Part shown: one piece after another, positions 1 through 6,401 of the stretch
How the letters are laid out: the number at the start of each line of letters is the position of its first letter
How positions within the stretch are numbered: position 1 is the stretch's first letter
Assembly (NCBI GenBank): GCA_016937135.1
Contig: JAFGWO010000256.1
Coordinates: 1 to 6,801 of the forward strand
From: Pseudomonadota bacterium
GTDB lineage: Bacteria > BMS3Abin14
Direction: 5' to 3'
DNA length: 6,801 nucleotides
Translations under genes and position numbers: made by a program
The notes under the pieces: generated by a model
Databases searched by the model: none
What the model was told of the DNA's origin: nothing
What the model saw: only the letters and a program-made list of their open reading frames with translations

Positions 1-586
1 AGTCTTTAGCGATCTCCTTCGCTTCAACCCCAAGGGCGGCGGCGGCGTTGAAGATCCTGGCCCCGTCCAGGTGAACCGGAATCCCCTTCTCATGGGCGGC
101 CTCCTGGACCTGCCTCTGCCAGAGGAGGGGCATCACGGCCCCGCCCCCCCTGGTGTGGGTATTTTCAAGGGACACAAGTCCAGTCCGGGACACATAGGAA
201 ATGTCCGGGGCGATGGCCTCTTTTACCTGCCGGGCGGTCGGGAATACCTTTTCGGCCTGGATGACCCTTGGGAGAAGCCCCGAGAGGGCTGCCATGGCGG
301 CCATCTCATAGTGGATGATGTGACTCTGGGAATCGCAGATGACTTCCTCCCCCGGCCTTGTGTGGACCGCCAGGGCGATCTGGTTTCCCATGGTCCCCGA
401 TGGCACGAAAAGGGATGCCTCGAACCCGAGGATGTCGGCGGCCATCTCCTCCAGGCGCAGCGTGGTGGGATCTTCCCCGTAGACATCGTCTCCAACCGGC
501 GCCTCGGCCATGGCCTGTCTCATTTCGGCAGTCGGTCTGGTCACGGTATCGCTTCGAAGATCGACAATCGGTGTCTGCCTGCTCAT
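1..586 (-). CDS. ltaE: Low-specificity L-threonine aldolase, 3' end cut by window edge
   Basis: PLP-dependent, presumably cytoplasmic enzyme cleaving L-threonine (and allo-threonine) to glycine and acetaldehyde. The 195 residues visible are the N-terminal part; family members are about 330-350 residues, so the C-terminal part lies outside. Seen: the family opening VDLRSDTVTRPT (residues 8-19), VGDDVYGEDP (31-40), the cofactor phosphate loop SGTMGN (63-68), SLENTHTRGGG (139-149) and HLDGARIFNA (172-181). By comparison with E. coli LtaE as I recall it, His89 should stack on the PLP ring, and Asp174 and Arg177 should contact the cofactor. The Schiff-base lysine should fall about eight residues past the edge and cannot be checked. 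The ATG at 586-584 has GAGGAG six bases upstream. It follows the dehydrogenase after a 76-bp gap filled by a long hairpin. Producing glycine next to a hydroxypyruvate/glycerate-type enzyme suggests a shared amino-acid role (inference). Confidence 0.93.
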   Translation of the reverse strand, partial: MSRQTPIVDLRSDTVTRPTAEMRQAMAEAPVGDDVYGEDPTTLRLEEMAADILGFEASLFVPSGTMGNQIALAVHTRPGEEVICDSQSHIIHYEMAAMAALSGLLPRVIQAEKVFPTARQVKEAIAPDISYVSRTGLVSLENTHTRGGGAVMPLLWQRQVQEAAHEKGIPVHLDGARIFNAAAALGVEAKEIAKD

Positions 587-592
587 GGAATG

Positions 593-598
593 CTCCTC
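593..598 (-). promoter_or_regulatory. Ribosome binding site of the threonine aldolase
   Basis: On the minus strand GAGGAG stands six bases before the ATG at 586-584, which supports that start. It lies just below the foot of the hairpin at 604-675, so folding of the hairpin leaves the site free rather than covering it. Confidence 0.8.
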
Positions 599-601
599 AA
601 T

Positions 602-677
602 GTAAGTAACAGGTAACAAGTGGAAAGTGACAGGAAAAGACTTTCCTTTCCCTTTCAACTTTCTACCTTCCACTTTT
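602..677 (-). repeat. Long imperfect hairpin made of two inverted arrays of degenerate heptamers
   Basis: The plus strand from 602 to 636 divides into five heptamers (GTAAGTA, ACAGGTA, ACAAGTG, GAAAGTG, ACAGGAA). The minus strand from 677 to 643 divides into five more of the same pattern (AAAAGTG, GAAGGTA, GAAAGTT, GAAAGGG, AAAGGAA). The arms face each other, so 604-637 pairs with 642-675 around a four-base loop at 638-641. I count 26 Watson-Crick pairs in 34 positions plus three more (608/671, 609/670, 616/663) that pair as G-U only in minus-strand RNA. Mismatches are at 610, 617, 622, 628 and 631. The dehydrogenase stop codon lies inside the arm. Six T residues follow only on the plus strand (674-679), so it does not look like an intrinsic terminator for the minus-strand genes. 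It may be a dispersed intergenic repeat or an RNA processing or stability element. Confidence 0.75.
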
Positions 678-1676
678 TTCTGTCTGGTTGACCACATTCA
701 CCGGGTTTCCCTCCACCCAGGCCCTTATGTTGGCGATCGCTGTTTCGACAAGCCGTTTTCTTGCCGCGAGAGTCGCCCACGCCAGATGGGGGGTTATGAC
801 GCAGTTTCTCGCGGACAGCAGGGGATGACCGGCCGGAGGAGGCTCCGATGAAAGAACGTCCAGGGCCGCCCCGGCGATCCTGCCCTCGTTGAGGGCCCGC
901 GCCAGGGCATTTTCGTCGATCAACGGCCCGCGCGCAGTGTTGATCAGAAAAGAGGAAGGCTTCATGAGCCCGAGGCGCCTCTCATCCACCATCTTTTCGG
1001 TCCGGGGTGTCAGGGGGCAGTGGAGACTCACCACATCCCCCTGGCTGAACAGGACGTCAGGTTCCACGAAAGTAACCCTTTTCTCCTCTCCCGGCTTCCT
1101 GGTGGCGACAAGTACATCCATCCCGAAGGCAAGGGCCAGTTCGGCCACGGCTTTTCCGATACGGCCAAACCCCACGATCCCGAAGGTCAAACCCGATAAT
1201 TCCCTCTGAGGGATAAGGTGAAAGGAAAAGTCGGGGGAGGCAGACCATTTCCCCTCCCTGACCGCCCTCGCGTGGAGCCCCGGCCCCCTTGCGAGTTCCA
1301 GAAGGAGGGCAAAGGTCAGCTGCGCTACGGAGGCGGTGCTGTATTCGGGGATATTGGTGACGATTATCCCCCGGGAGGCCGCCGCCGCGGTGTCCACCAC
1401 GTTATACCCCGTCGCCAGAACACCGATATACCTCAAGGCCGGCAGAACGTCCATGAGATCCTCGTTGAGGATCACCTTGTTGGTTAAAAGTATATCGGCC
1501 CCCTCGGCCCTTTCCCGGACCTTGTCCTTTGGGGTCCTGTCATAGACGCGGCTAGAACCAAACTCCTGAAGGGCATCCCAGGAAAGGTCGCCGGGGTTGG
1601 CTGTGTGGCCGTCCAGGACAACGATCCGTAATGCCTTCCCCTCCCTCAGGATGGCCTTTCTCCCGTCACGATCCAT
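663..1676 (-). CDS. D-2-hydroxyacid dehydrogenase, glycerate dehydrogenase/hydroxypyruvate reductase-like
   Basis: Presumably cytoplasmic NAD(P)-dependent oxidoreductase interconverting a 2-hydroxyacid and a 2-oxoacid. The opening IVVLDGHTANPGDLSW resembles the HprA-type glycerate dehydrogenase subgroup, so hydroxypyruvate/glycerate is the best substrate guess. With the ATG at 1676 as residue 1 (337 residues), the substrate loop ATGYN is at 88-92 and the nucleotide-binding loop GFGRIG at 169-174. The catalytic Arg249 (in NTARGP), Glu278 (in SSEPP) and His297 (in TPHLAW) are all present. The strand after the nucleotide loop ends VATRKP, without the acidic residue typical of NAD-specific members, so NADP(H) use is possible. 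The start is uncertain. The ATG at 1676 has only weak upstream AGGA, yet it overlaps the ABC-F stop by 11 bases, as in coupled genes. The family's usual start aligns with a TTA codon at 1631-1629 that carries a strong GGGAGGGG upstream. The C-terminal codons are encoded by the hairpin repeat. Confidence 0.9.
   Translation of the reverse strand: MDRDGRKAILREGKALRIVVLDGHTANPGDLSWDALQEFGSSRVYDRTPKDKVRERAEGADILLTNKVILNEDLMDVLPALRYIGVLATGYNVVDTAAAASRGIIVTNIPEYSTASVAQLTFALLLELARGPGLHARAVREGKWSASPDFSFHLIPQRELSGLTFGIVGFGRIGKAVAELALAFGMDVLVATRKPGEEKRVTFVEPDVLFSQGDVVSLHCPLTPRTEKMVDERRLGLMKPSSFLINTARGPLIDENALARALNEGRIAGAALDVLSSEPPPAGHPLLSARNCVITPHLAWATLAARKRLVETAIANIRAWVEGNPVNVVNQTEKSGR
1638..1645 (-). 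promoter_or_regulatory. Strong Shine-Dalgarno-like sequence inside the dehydrogenase 5' end
   Basis: On the minus strand GGGAGGGG lies six bases before codon TTA (1631-1629), exactly where related dehydrogenases begin their Met-Arg/Lys-Ile-Val-Val-Leu-Asp-Gly N-terminus. Position and spacing are ideal for initiation, but TTA is not a normal start codon. It may be a relic of the ancestral start, the true site hidden by a base error, or a chance purine run in the codons for Arg-Glu-Gly. Confidence 0.4.
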
Positions 1677-3537
1677 TGCGATCCTGTCCGTCACCTGTCT
1701 GGACCTCCCATTTCTTTTTGACCCTTTCAAGGGCCCCCGATGTCTCCACAAGCCCTTCGTAACAATCCTCGACCTCCACATTGAGCCCATGAAGCTCCAT
1801 GGATAATTCCTCTATTTTCTTCGCGTTTTTGTCGCCGGATGCCTTGATCAGAAGCCCGTTAACCTCGTGGATCCTTTTTTCGAGGTCGGCGATCCTCTTC
1901 TCGAGATGGGAGCACCGGTCGCGCAGTGGGGTCAGCTCCCTGGATCTTTCCTGCACCAGGCGGGCCTTTTCCTGCCTGGAAAGACCTCCAGAGGGGGGCT
2001 TTACCCCACCGTCGGCTTTTAGAACCTCTCTCCCGGCAGGCTTTTCCCCCGCATCCCTTTCATCAGCCCAGCCCTCCTCTTCCAGAAACCGGCCATACGG
2101 ACCATCGAAAAGGAAGACCCGTCCCTTGTCAAACACCACCAGTTTTTCCGCCAATCGATGGAGGAACATCTCGTTATGGGTGACGATCACCACCGCTCCT
2201 TCGAAATCCTCCAGAGCCTCGAGAAGGGCCTCCGCCGCGTCCATGTCCAGGTGGTTCGTGGGTTCATCCAGAAGGAGGAGGTTGTGAGGTTCGAGGAGAA
2301 GGTGGCCGAGGAGGACCCGGCTTTTCTCCCCCCCGGACAACACCCCGATCTTTTTCAGAGCCGCGTCGCCCTCGAACATCATCGTACCGGCAACGGACCT
2401 GGCTTTCTGAGGGGAATGATCCGGATCCGCCTCCGTAAGCTCTTCGGCCACCGTCCGGTTTTTTTCAAGGCGCTCCACGTTTGTCTGGCCGAAAAAACCG
2501 ATTCTGGTTTTTTCATGGACCTTTCTTTCCCCGGATTGGGGTTTTAACTCCCCCGCAAGAATCCTCAAAAGGGTCGTTTTCCCCTTCCCGTTGGGACCCA
2601 CGACGGCAATGCGGTCTCCCGCCGCCACCGTCAGATGCGCCAGGTTGAACAGGTCGATGTCGCTTCCCGGCCACCGGAACATGAGATGCTTTGCCTCCAT
2701 CAGGATCCTGGCCTGAAACGGGGACGCGGTGAAGGAAAAATCGAGGGAACGGATGGACTGGAGTCTTTCGGGGACCTTCTGCTTTTCCAGGGACCTGATG
2801 CGGGACTGGACGAGGCCGACAAGACGGGCCTTGGCCCGGAATTTCCTGATAAAATCTTCCGTCTGGCGTCTTTTGCGCTCGATATTGATCCTCGACCGTT
2901 CGTGGACCTCCTCCTCCTGTCTTATCTGGGCGTAATATTTCCCCGTATTTCCTGAAATTTTCCGGATCCGGCCCCGGTGGATGCCCATTATGTGGGTCGT
3001 CACGGTGTCCATGAAGCTCCGGTCGTGGGTCACCAGGAGAAGTTCCCCCTTCCAGGAGAGGAAAAACTTCTCCAGCCACCGGATGGAAACCACATCAAGG
3101 AAATTGGTGGGCTCGTCGAGAAGGAGAAGATCGGAATCGGAGACCAGAAGCCTGGCGAGGTTGAGCCTTACCTGGAATCCGCCCGAAAAGGATTGGGGGG
3201 GGCGTTCCAGGTCCCCGGGAGAAAAACCGAGCCCTGAAAGGACCTTTTCCGCCCGGTAAACCTGGTCCGTTTTGAGCCCTGCGGACACTTCTTCCAGGAT
3301 GGTTGGTTTCGAGAACGCAAGCTCCTGGGTCAGGTAACCGATACGGTATCCCCTGGGCACGCTGACCCGGCCCTGATCCGGGCTTTCCTGGCCCATGATC
3401 AATCTCAGGAGGGTGGTTTTTCCATGGCCGTTACGACCAACCAGCCCCACCCTTTCCCCCTTGCCGAAACTGAGGGTCGCACCCTCAAAAAGGACGTGGT
3501 CACCGTAGGCTTTTGTAAGATTCTCTATTTTTATCAC
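1666..3537 (-). CDS. ABC-F family ATPase (Uup/YheS-like, ribosome-associated)
   Basis: A 623-residue protein with two fused ATP-binding cassettes and no membrane segment, the ABC-F layout. Known members bind the ribosomal E site and relieve stalled or inactive translation; some give antibiotic resistance, for which nothing specific is visible here. Cassette 1 has Walker A GRNGHGKTT (34-42), Q-loop Gln71, a divergent signature SGGFQ (118-122), Walker B with LLLLDEPTN (137-145, Glu142 catalytic) and switch His171. A charged helical linker, the expected tRNA-contacting arm, spans about 200-265. Cassette 2 has GPNGKGKTT (314-322), Gln351, LSGGEKSR (400-407), LLLLDEPTNHLD (420-431, Glu425) and His454 in THN rather than THD. 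Residues 520-610 look like a charged C-terminal coiled coil, as in Uup. The start is GTG at 3537, chosen because the cassette begins there (IKIENLTKAYGDH); no clear ribosome binding site precedes it. It lies 47 bp after the kinase and overlaps the dehydrogenase by 11 bases. Confidence 0.95.
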   Translation of the reverse strand: MIKIENLTKAYGDHVLFEGATLSFGKGERVGLVGRNGHGKTTLLRLIMGQESPDQGRVSVPRGYRIGYLTQELAFSKPTILEEVSAGLKTDQVYRAEKVLSGLGFSPGDLERPPQSFSGGFQVRLNLARLLVSDSDLLLLDEPTNFLDVVSIRWLEKFFLSWKGELLLVTHDRSFMDTVTTHIMGIHRGRIRKISGNTGKYYAQIRQEEEVHERSRINIERKRRQTEDFIRKFRAKARLVGLVQSRIRSLEKQKVPERLQSIRSLDFSFTASPFQARILMEAKHLMFRWPGSDIDLFNLAHLTVAAGDRIAVVGPNGKGKTTLLRILAGELKPQSGERKVHEKTRIGFFGQTNVERLEKNRTVAEELTEADPDHSPQKARSVAGTMMFEGDAALKKIGVLSGGEKSRVLLGHLLLEPHNLLLLDEPTNHLDMDAAEALLEALEDFEGAVVIVTHNEMFLHRLAEKLVVFDKGRVFLFDGPYGRFLEEEGWADERDAGEKPAGREVLKADGGVKPPSGGLSRQEKARLVQERSRELTPLRDRCSHLEKRIADLEKRIHEVNGLLIKASGDKNAKKIEELSMELHGLNVEVEDCYEGLVETSGALERVKKKWEVQTGDGQDRNGS

Positions 3538-3584
3538 GTGGGATAAAGACCAGCCGGAGATGACCGCGGCCGGAAGGGGATCCT

Positions 3585-6020
3585 TCAGCCTTCTCCGTAT
3601 TCGTTAAATTCCACTCTGAAGGAGGACCCGCCTTCGGAAAAAAATTTCAGTTCCCCGCCCAGCTGCTCGGAGAGGATCCGGACAAGCTGAATGCCCATGG
3701 ATCTGGCACAGGCGGGGTCGAAATCCGGGGGAAGCCCTACGCCGTCGTCGGAAACCGAGAGGGTGAACCTGTTGCTCCCGGACCTTGTGAAGTGTACCTG
3801 AATCGCGCCCCTCCGGCCACCAGGAAAGGCATGCTTTAACGAATTGGATATCAGTTCGTTGACGATCAACCCGCATGGAACGGCCGTGTCCAGCACGACA
3901 TCCACCTCCTCGAGATCGAGGAGGAGCCGGATCTGGTCTTTTTCCATTAAATAGGAAGCCAGCAAGGTCTGAGACAGATCCCTGAGATAATGATGAATGC
4001 TTATAAAGGAAAGATCCTCTCTCTGGTAAAGCTCCTCGTGGATCATCGACATGGCCTGGATCCGGTTCTGACCATCCCGGTAAATGGCTTTCACGCCCGG
4101 ATCATCGATGAAATAGGACTGCAGATTTAAAAGGCCCGATATCACCTGAAGGTTGTTCTTGACCCTGTGATGGATCTCCTTAAGGAGAACCTCCTTTTCG
4201 CGCAGCGAACTTCTTATCATCCTCTCGGCGTGGACACGCTGGGTGACATCATGGAAAATGGAAACAAAAAATTTCTCCCCACCGATGTCGGCAAGATCGG
4301 TCCTCATCTCGCAGATCAATTCCCTCCCTGTTTTGGTGAAAAAACCCCTCTCAAGATAAATTCCGCAGAGATCTCTGATCTTTGACTCTCTCTCCCCGCC
4401 TTCCCCTTCGGTGACATCGTGGGAAATGTCCATGGGGGACAAACTGCATAATTCCTCCGTGTCGTACCCGAATAAGCGGTGGAAAGCGGGATTTGCCTGA
4501 ATAAAATTACCGGGGCCCCCGTCATCAACCACCCCTTGCAGGGCAACGCCTTCCTGTATTGTTTCAAAGAGCATCCGGTATTTCTCCTCGCTTTTCTTCC
4601 GCTGATCGGCTTCCTTTTTTCTTTCGGTGATATTTTCCAGGACGCTCAGGATGTTGACTACCCGGCCATCCTGGCCGAAAACGGGGATGACGGTCTCCTT
4701 GAGGAAAAGGCCCGGGATGGTGGATTCGATCTCCTGAGGACCAACCTGCTCCCCGGAATCCATGGCCTTTTGAATGTTTTCAAGAATTTTGGCCCTCTGG
4801 GGTCCCTCGGGCATGAACTCCTCCAGGGTCTTCCCCATAACCTGTTCAGGCGGGTATCCACTCACCTCCTGGTAGGCCCGGCTCACCTTGATTATCCTCT
4901 TTTGCTCATCGTGGAGGACAAAGGCCACAGGGGAGGCGAAAAGGATCTTCTCATCAAGCTGGGTGATCTCCTGGAGACTTTTCTGTGTTTCGACTTCTAC
5001 CGTAATGTTCTCGAGAACCGACAGTGTGTTGGTTACAATGCCGTCGGGGTTAAATAATGGAAGGATGGTCTCGCGAACCCAGCCGGGCTTCGAGGTGGGC
5101 ATCGGGGTCTCTGTCGGCCCGACTGCCACACCTTTTTCCAAAACCCTTCTGATCCTCTCTTTGAGGGCATCCAGCTGTTCCCCCTCCGGCATAAAATCCT
5201 CCGGGGTTTTGCCCACCACGGCTTCCGGATCCAGGCCCGATACAGTTTTAAAAGCCCGGGAGACCCTTGAGATCCTCCCCTCCCTGTCGCCAACCAAATA
5301 GGAGACCGGGGAACTGTCGAGGATCTTGGCATCAAGTTCCCGAACCTCCCTTAACAGGCGTTCTTGCTCAATCCTTTCGGTGATGTCCCTGGAGATAAAA
5401 AGAACAACCTGTTTTCCGGAAAGTTCAAAAAAGCAGGAATTAATTTCAACGGGGATTTTTGACCCCTCTTTCGTCCGGAAAACACCCTCGAAAACGGGGG
5501 CGTGCCCCCCCTCCCGGGATATCAGGATACTGTGCATATCCCAGGGGCTTCCAGGGTCGTTAAGATCCTTAAAGGCCATTTTGAGGAACTCTTCCTTACC
5601 ATATCCCAGCCGGCTGCCGGCAATCTCGTTGACCTCAACGATCCTCCCGGGCAGATTATCTTCCCCCACTTCAAAAGCGATGATCATATCGCTCCCGGCC
5701 TCGAAAAGCCGACGGTATCGTTCCTCGCTCCGGCGAAGGTCCCTTTCGGTCAAACGCTGGACAAAAATATAGAAAAGGAAACCCCAGAGAACCACGGTCA
5801 GGATCTCGACCCGGTCTACCGCAGGGTCCAGAATGGCCGTTATTCCCGCCCATTCCAGGAAATTGCTTCCATCGTGCAGAATTGTCAGGACCAGGATGAC
5901 GAAAAATAAACTCCAGGTCCCGCGGAAAGGGGCTCTTTTGCGTCCCAGGCAAAGGATAAAAAGGGCCGAGGAGGAGGCAAACAGGGCAACGAGATCGAAG
6001 AGGGTGACTAACCGGTCCAT
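3585..6020 (-). CDS. Membrane sensor histidine kinase, three TM segments, four PAS domains, HisKA_2 and HATPase_c
   Basis: An 811-residue sensor kinase with all catalytic parts intact. Numbering from the ATG at 6020: TM segments at about 5-25, 37-49 and 72-87; PAS domains at about 98-217, 227-342, 352-467 and 475-597; then the dimerisation/phosphoacceptor domain with EIHHRVKNNLQ at 615-625, where the histidine of HRVKN (His618) is the likely phosphorylation site. The ATPase has N-box NELISNSLKHAFP (721-733), G1 DDGVGL (758-763) and G2 SMGIQLV (774-780). HHRVKNNL places it in the HisKA_2 group, whose known members (PdtaS, EutW) act on ANTAR RNA-binding regulators; the partner here is not in view. 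PAS 2 and 3 are near copies of each other. I chose 6020 rather than the in-frame start at 6059 because its ATG shares a base with the upstream gene's TGA and has AGGA seven bases before it. The ligand is unknown. Confidence 0.93.
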   Translation of the reverse strand: MDRLVTLFDLVALFASSSALFILCLGRKRAPFRGTWSLFFVILVLTILHDGSNFLEWAGITAILDPAVDRVEILTVVLWGFLFYIFVQRLTERDLRRSEERYRRLFEAGSDMIIAFEVGEDNLPGRIVEVNEIAGSRLGYGKEEFLKMAFKDLNDPGSPWDMHSILISREGGHAPVFEGVFRTKEGSKIPVEINSCFFELSGKQVVLFISRDITERIEQERLLREVRELDAKILDSSPVSYLVGDREGRISRVSRAFKTVSGLDPEAVVGKTPEDFMPEGEQLDALKERIRRVLEKGVAVGPTETPMPTSKPGWVRETILPLFNPDGIVTNTLSVLENITVEVETQKSLQEITQLDEKILFASPVAFVLHDEQKRIIKVSRAYQEVSGYPPEQVMGKTLEEFMPEGPQRAKILENIQKAMDSGEQVGPQEIESTIPGLFLKETVIPVFGQDGRVVNILSVLENITERKKEADQRKKSEEKYRMLFETIQEGVALQGVVDDGGPGNFIQANPAFHRLFGYDTEELCSLSPMDISHDVTEGEGGERESKIRDLCGIYLERGFFTKTGRELICEMRTDLADIGGEKFFVSIFHDVTQRVHAERMIRSSLREKEVLLKEIHHRVKNNLQVISGLLNLQSYFIDDPGVKAIYRDGQNRIQAMSMIHEELYQREDLSFISIHHYLRDLSQTLLASYLMEKDQIRLLLDLEEVDVVLDTAVPCGLIVNELISNSLKHAFPGGRRGAIQVHFTRSGSNRFTLSVSDDGVGLPPDFDPACARSMGIQLVRILSEQLGGELKFFSEGGSSFRVEFNEYGEG

Positions 6021-6031
6021 CAGGTTTTCCT
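6018..6031 (-). promoter_or_regulatory. Translational coupling junction TGATG with AGGA ribosome binding site
   Basis: The minus strand reads AGGAAAACCTGATGG: AGGA (6031-6028), then TGA ending the small membrane protein (6022-6020), whose last A is also the A of the kinase ATG (6020-6018). A one-base stop/start overlap like this commonly couples translation and implies matched amounts of the two proteins. Confidence 0.8.
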
Positions 6032-6292
6032 GATGCCCGGAAAAACCCGGCAGCACCACAAGGCGGCAAAGACGGAGCTGGAGGCATAGCAGGCGTGCTC
6101 CAGCAGGTTCAGGAATCCACTCAGAAAGAACCCTTCCGCCACCGTGAGTATGTAGCCCGCCCAGAGAAAAAGGAAGGAGGTTTGAAGGAGTTTTGAAAAG
6201 GGAATCCGCGAGATGCGACCGAAATTAAGAAGGATGTAAATGACTATTCCAAGACCGATCAGCATGGTGCTGATTTCGTTTTCCTGAATCAC
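6020..6292 (-). CDS. Small three-helix membrane protein coupled to the histidine kinase
   Basis: I do not recognise a named family for this 90-residue protein. It has three hydrophobic segments at about 7-23, 35-52 and 66-84. Basic residues Arg26, Arg29 and Lys34 between the first two, and Arg82, Arg88 and Lys89 at the end, predict N-terminus outside and C-terminus inside. The second loop and third helix carry LNLLEHACYASSS (61-73) and paired cysteines at 80-81. The kinase encoded next has the same plan at its N-terminus: three helices, a basic loop after helix 1, and an outer loop with an FLEW/LLEH-like motif. It may therefore be a free-standing copy of that sensory module or a subunit of the kinase's membrane domain (inference). 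The start is GTG at 6292-6290 with AGGAG five bases upstream, and the stop overlaps the kinase ATG. The gene is clearly positioned for expression, so I take it as real. Confidence 0.78.
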   Translation of the reverse strand: MIQENEISTMLIGLGIVIYILLNFGRISRIPFSKLLQTSFLFLWAGYILTVAEGFFLSGFLNLLEHACYASSSVFAALWCCRVFPGIRKT

Positions 6293-6401
6293 GGGTGCTC
6301 CTGTCTGGCCCCTTCAGGCGGCAAATGAACCTGACCCCCAACCCCCGCCAGAGACTCCATCACAACCTTTTTCACAAAAAAATTTGCTGCAAAAACTATT
6401 C
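6293..6401. other. Intergenic gap between the two kinase units
   Basis: This 109-bp gap follows the stop of the upstream kinase fragment. Near that stop the minus strand has a five-base inverted repeat CTATT-AGG-AATAG (6408-6396) running into TTTTT, and then a second T run. The stem is short and AT-only, so I do not call it a terminator. I found no convincing sigma-70 or sigma-54 promoter. The half next to the small protein is G-rich on the minus strand and contains only its ribosome binding site. A promoter here is possible but unproved. Confidence 0.4.
6298..6302 (-). promoter_or_regulatory. Ribosome binding site of the small membrane protein
   Basis: Minus-strand AGGAG is followed by five bases and GTG (6292-6290). 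The good match and spacing decide in favour of the GTG start over the internal ATG nine codons further in, which would cut into the first helix. Confidence 0.75.

Noticed and set aside
71..616. 181-codon open frame on the plus strand
   Set aside because: It lies antisense to the threonine aldolase, whose family motifs are unmistakable on the minus strand; its translation has low complexity and no recognisable domain.
602..680. CRISPR array or intrinsic terminator for the repeat region
   Set aside because: The heptamers are degenerate and contiguous with no spacers, and the T run lies on the strand opposite to gene transcription.
1799..2287. 162-codon open frame on the plus strand
   Set aside because: Antisense to the ABC-F gene; its Ser/Arg-rich translation is what GC-rich coding DNA gives in a shadow frame.
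2513..3079. 188-codon minus-strand open frame
   Set aside because: It is an alternative frame inside the ABC-F gene, rich in Pro/Gly/Arg, and conflicts with intact cassette motifs in the true frame.
3573..3586. Small hairpin GAAGG-GGAT-CCTTC at the kinase stop
   Set aside because: Five pairs without a following T run; inverted repeats this short are expected by chance in GC-rich DNA.
4479..5057. 192-codon open frame on the plus strand
   Set aside because: Antisense to PAS domains of the kinase, with no ribosome binding site or recognisable domain seen.
6021..6059. Upstream ATG at 6059 as the kinase start
   Set aside because: It would add 13 residues overlapping the small membrane gene; the ATG at 6020 has the TGATG coupling and AGGA at good spacing.
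6330..6355. Sigma-54-like TGGC...TTG pattern before the small membrane gene
   Set aside because: The two halves are about two bases too close together and the -12 GC is missing.
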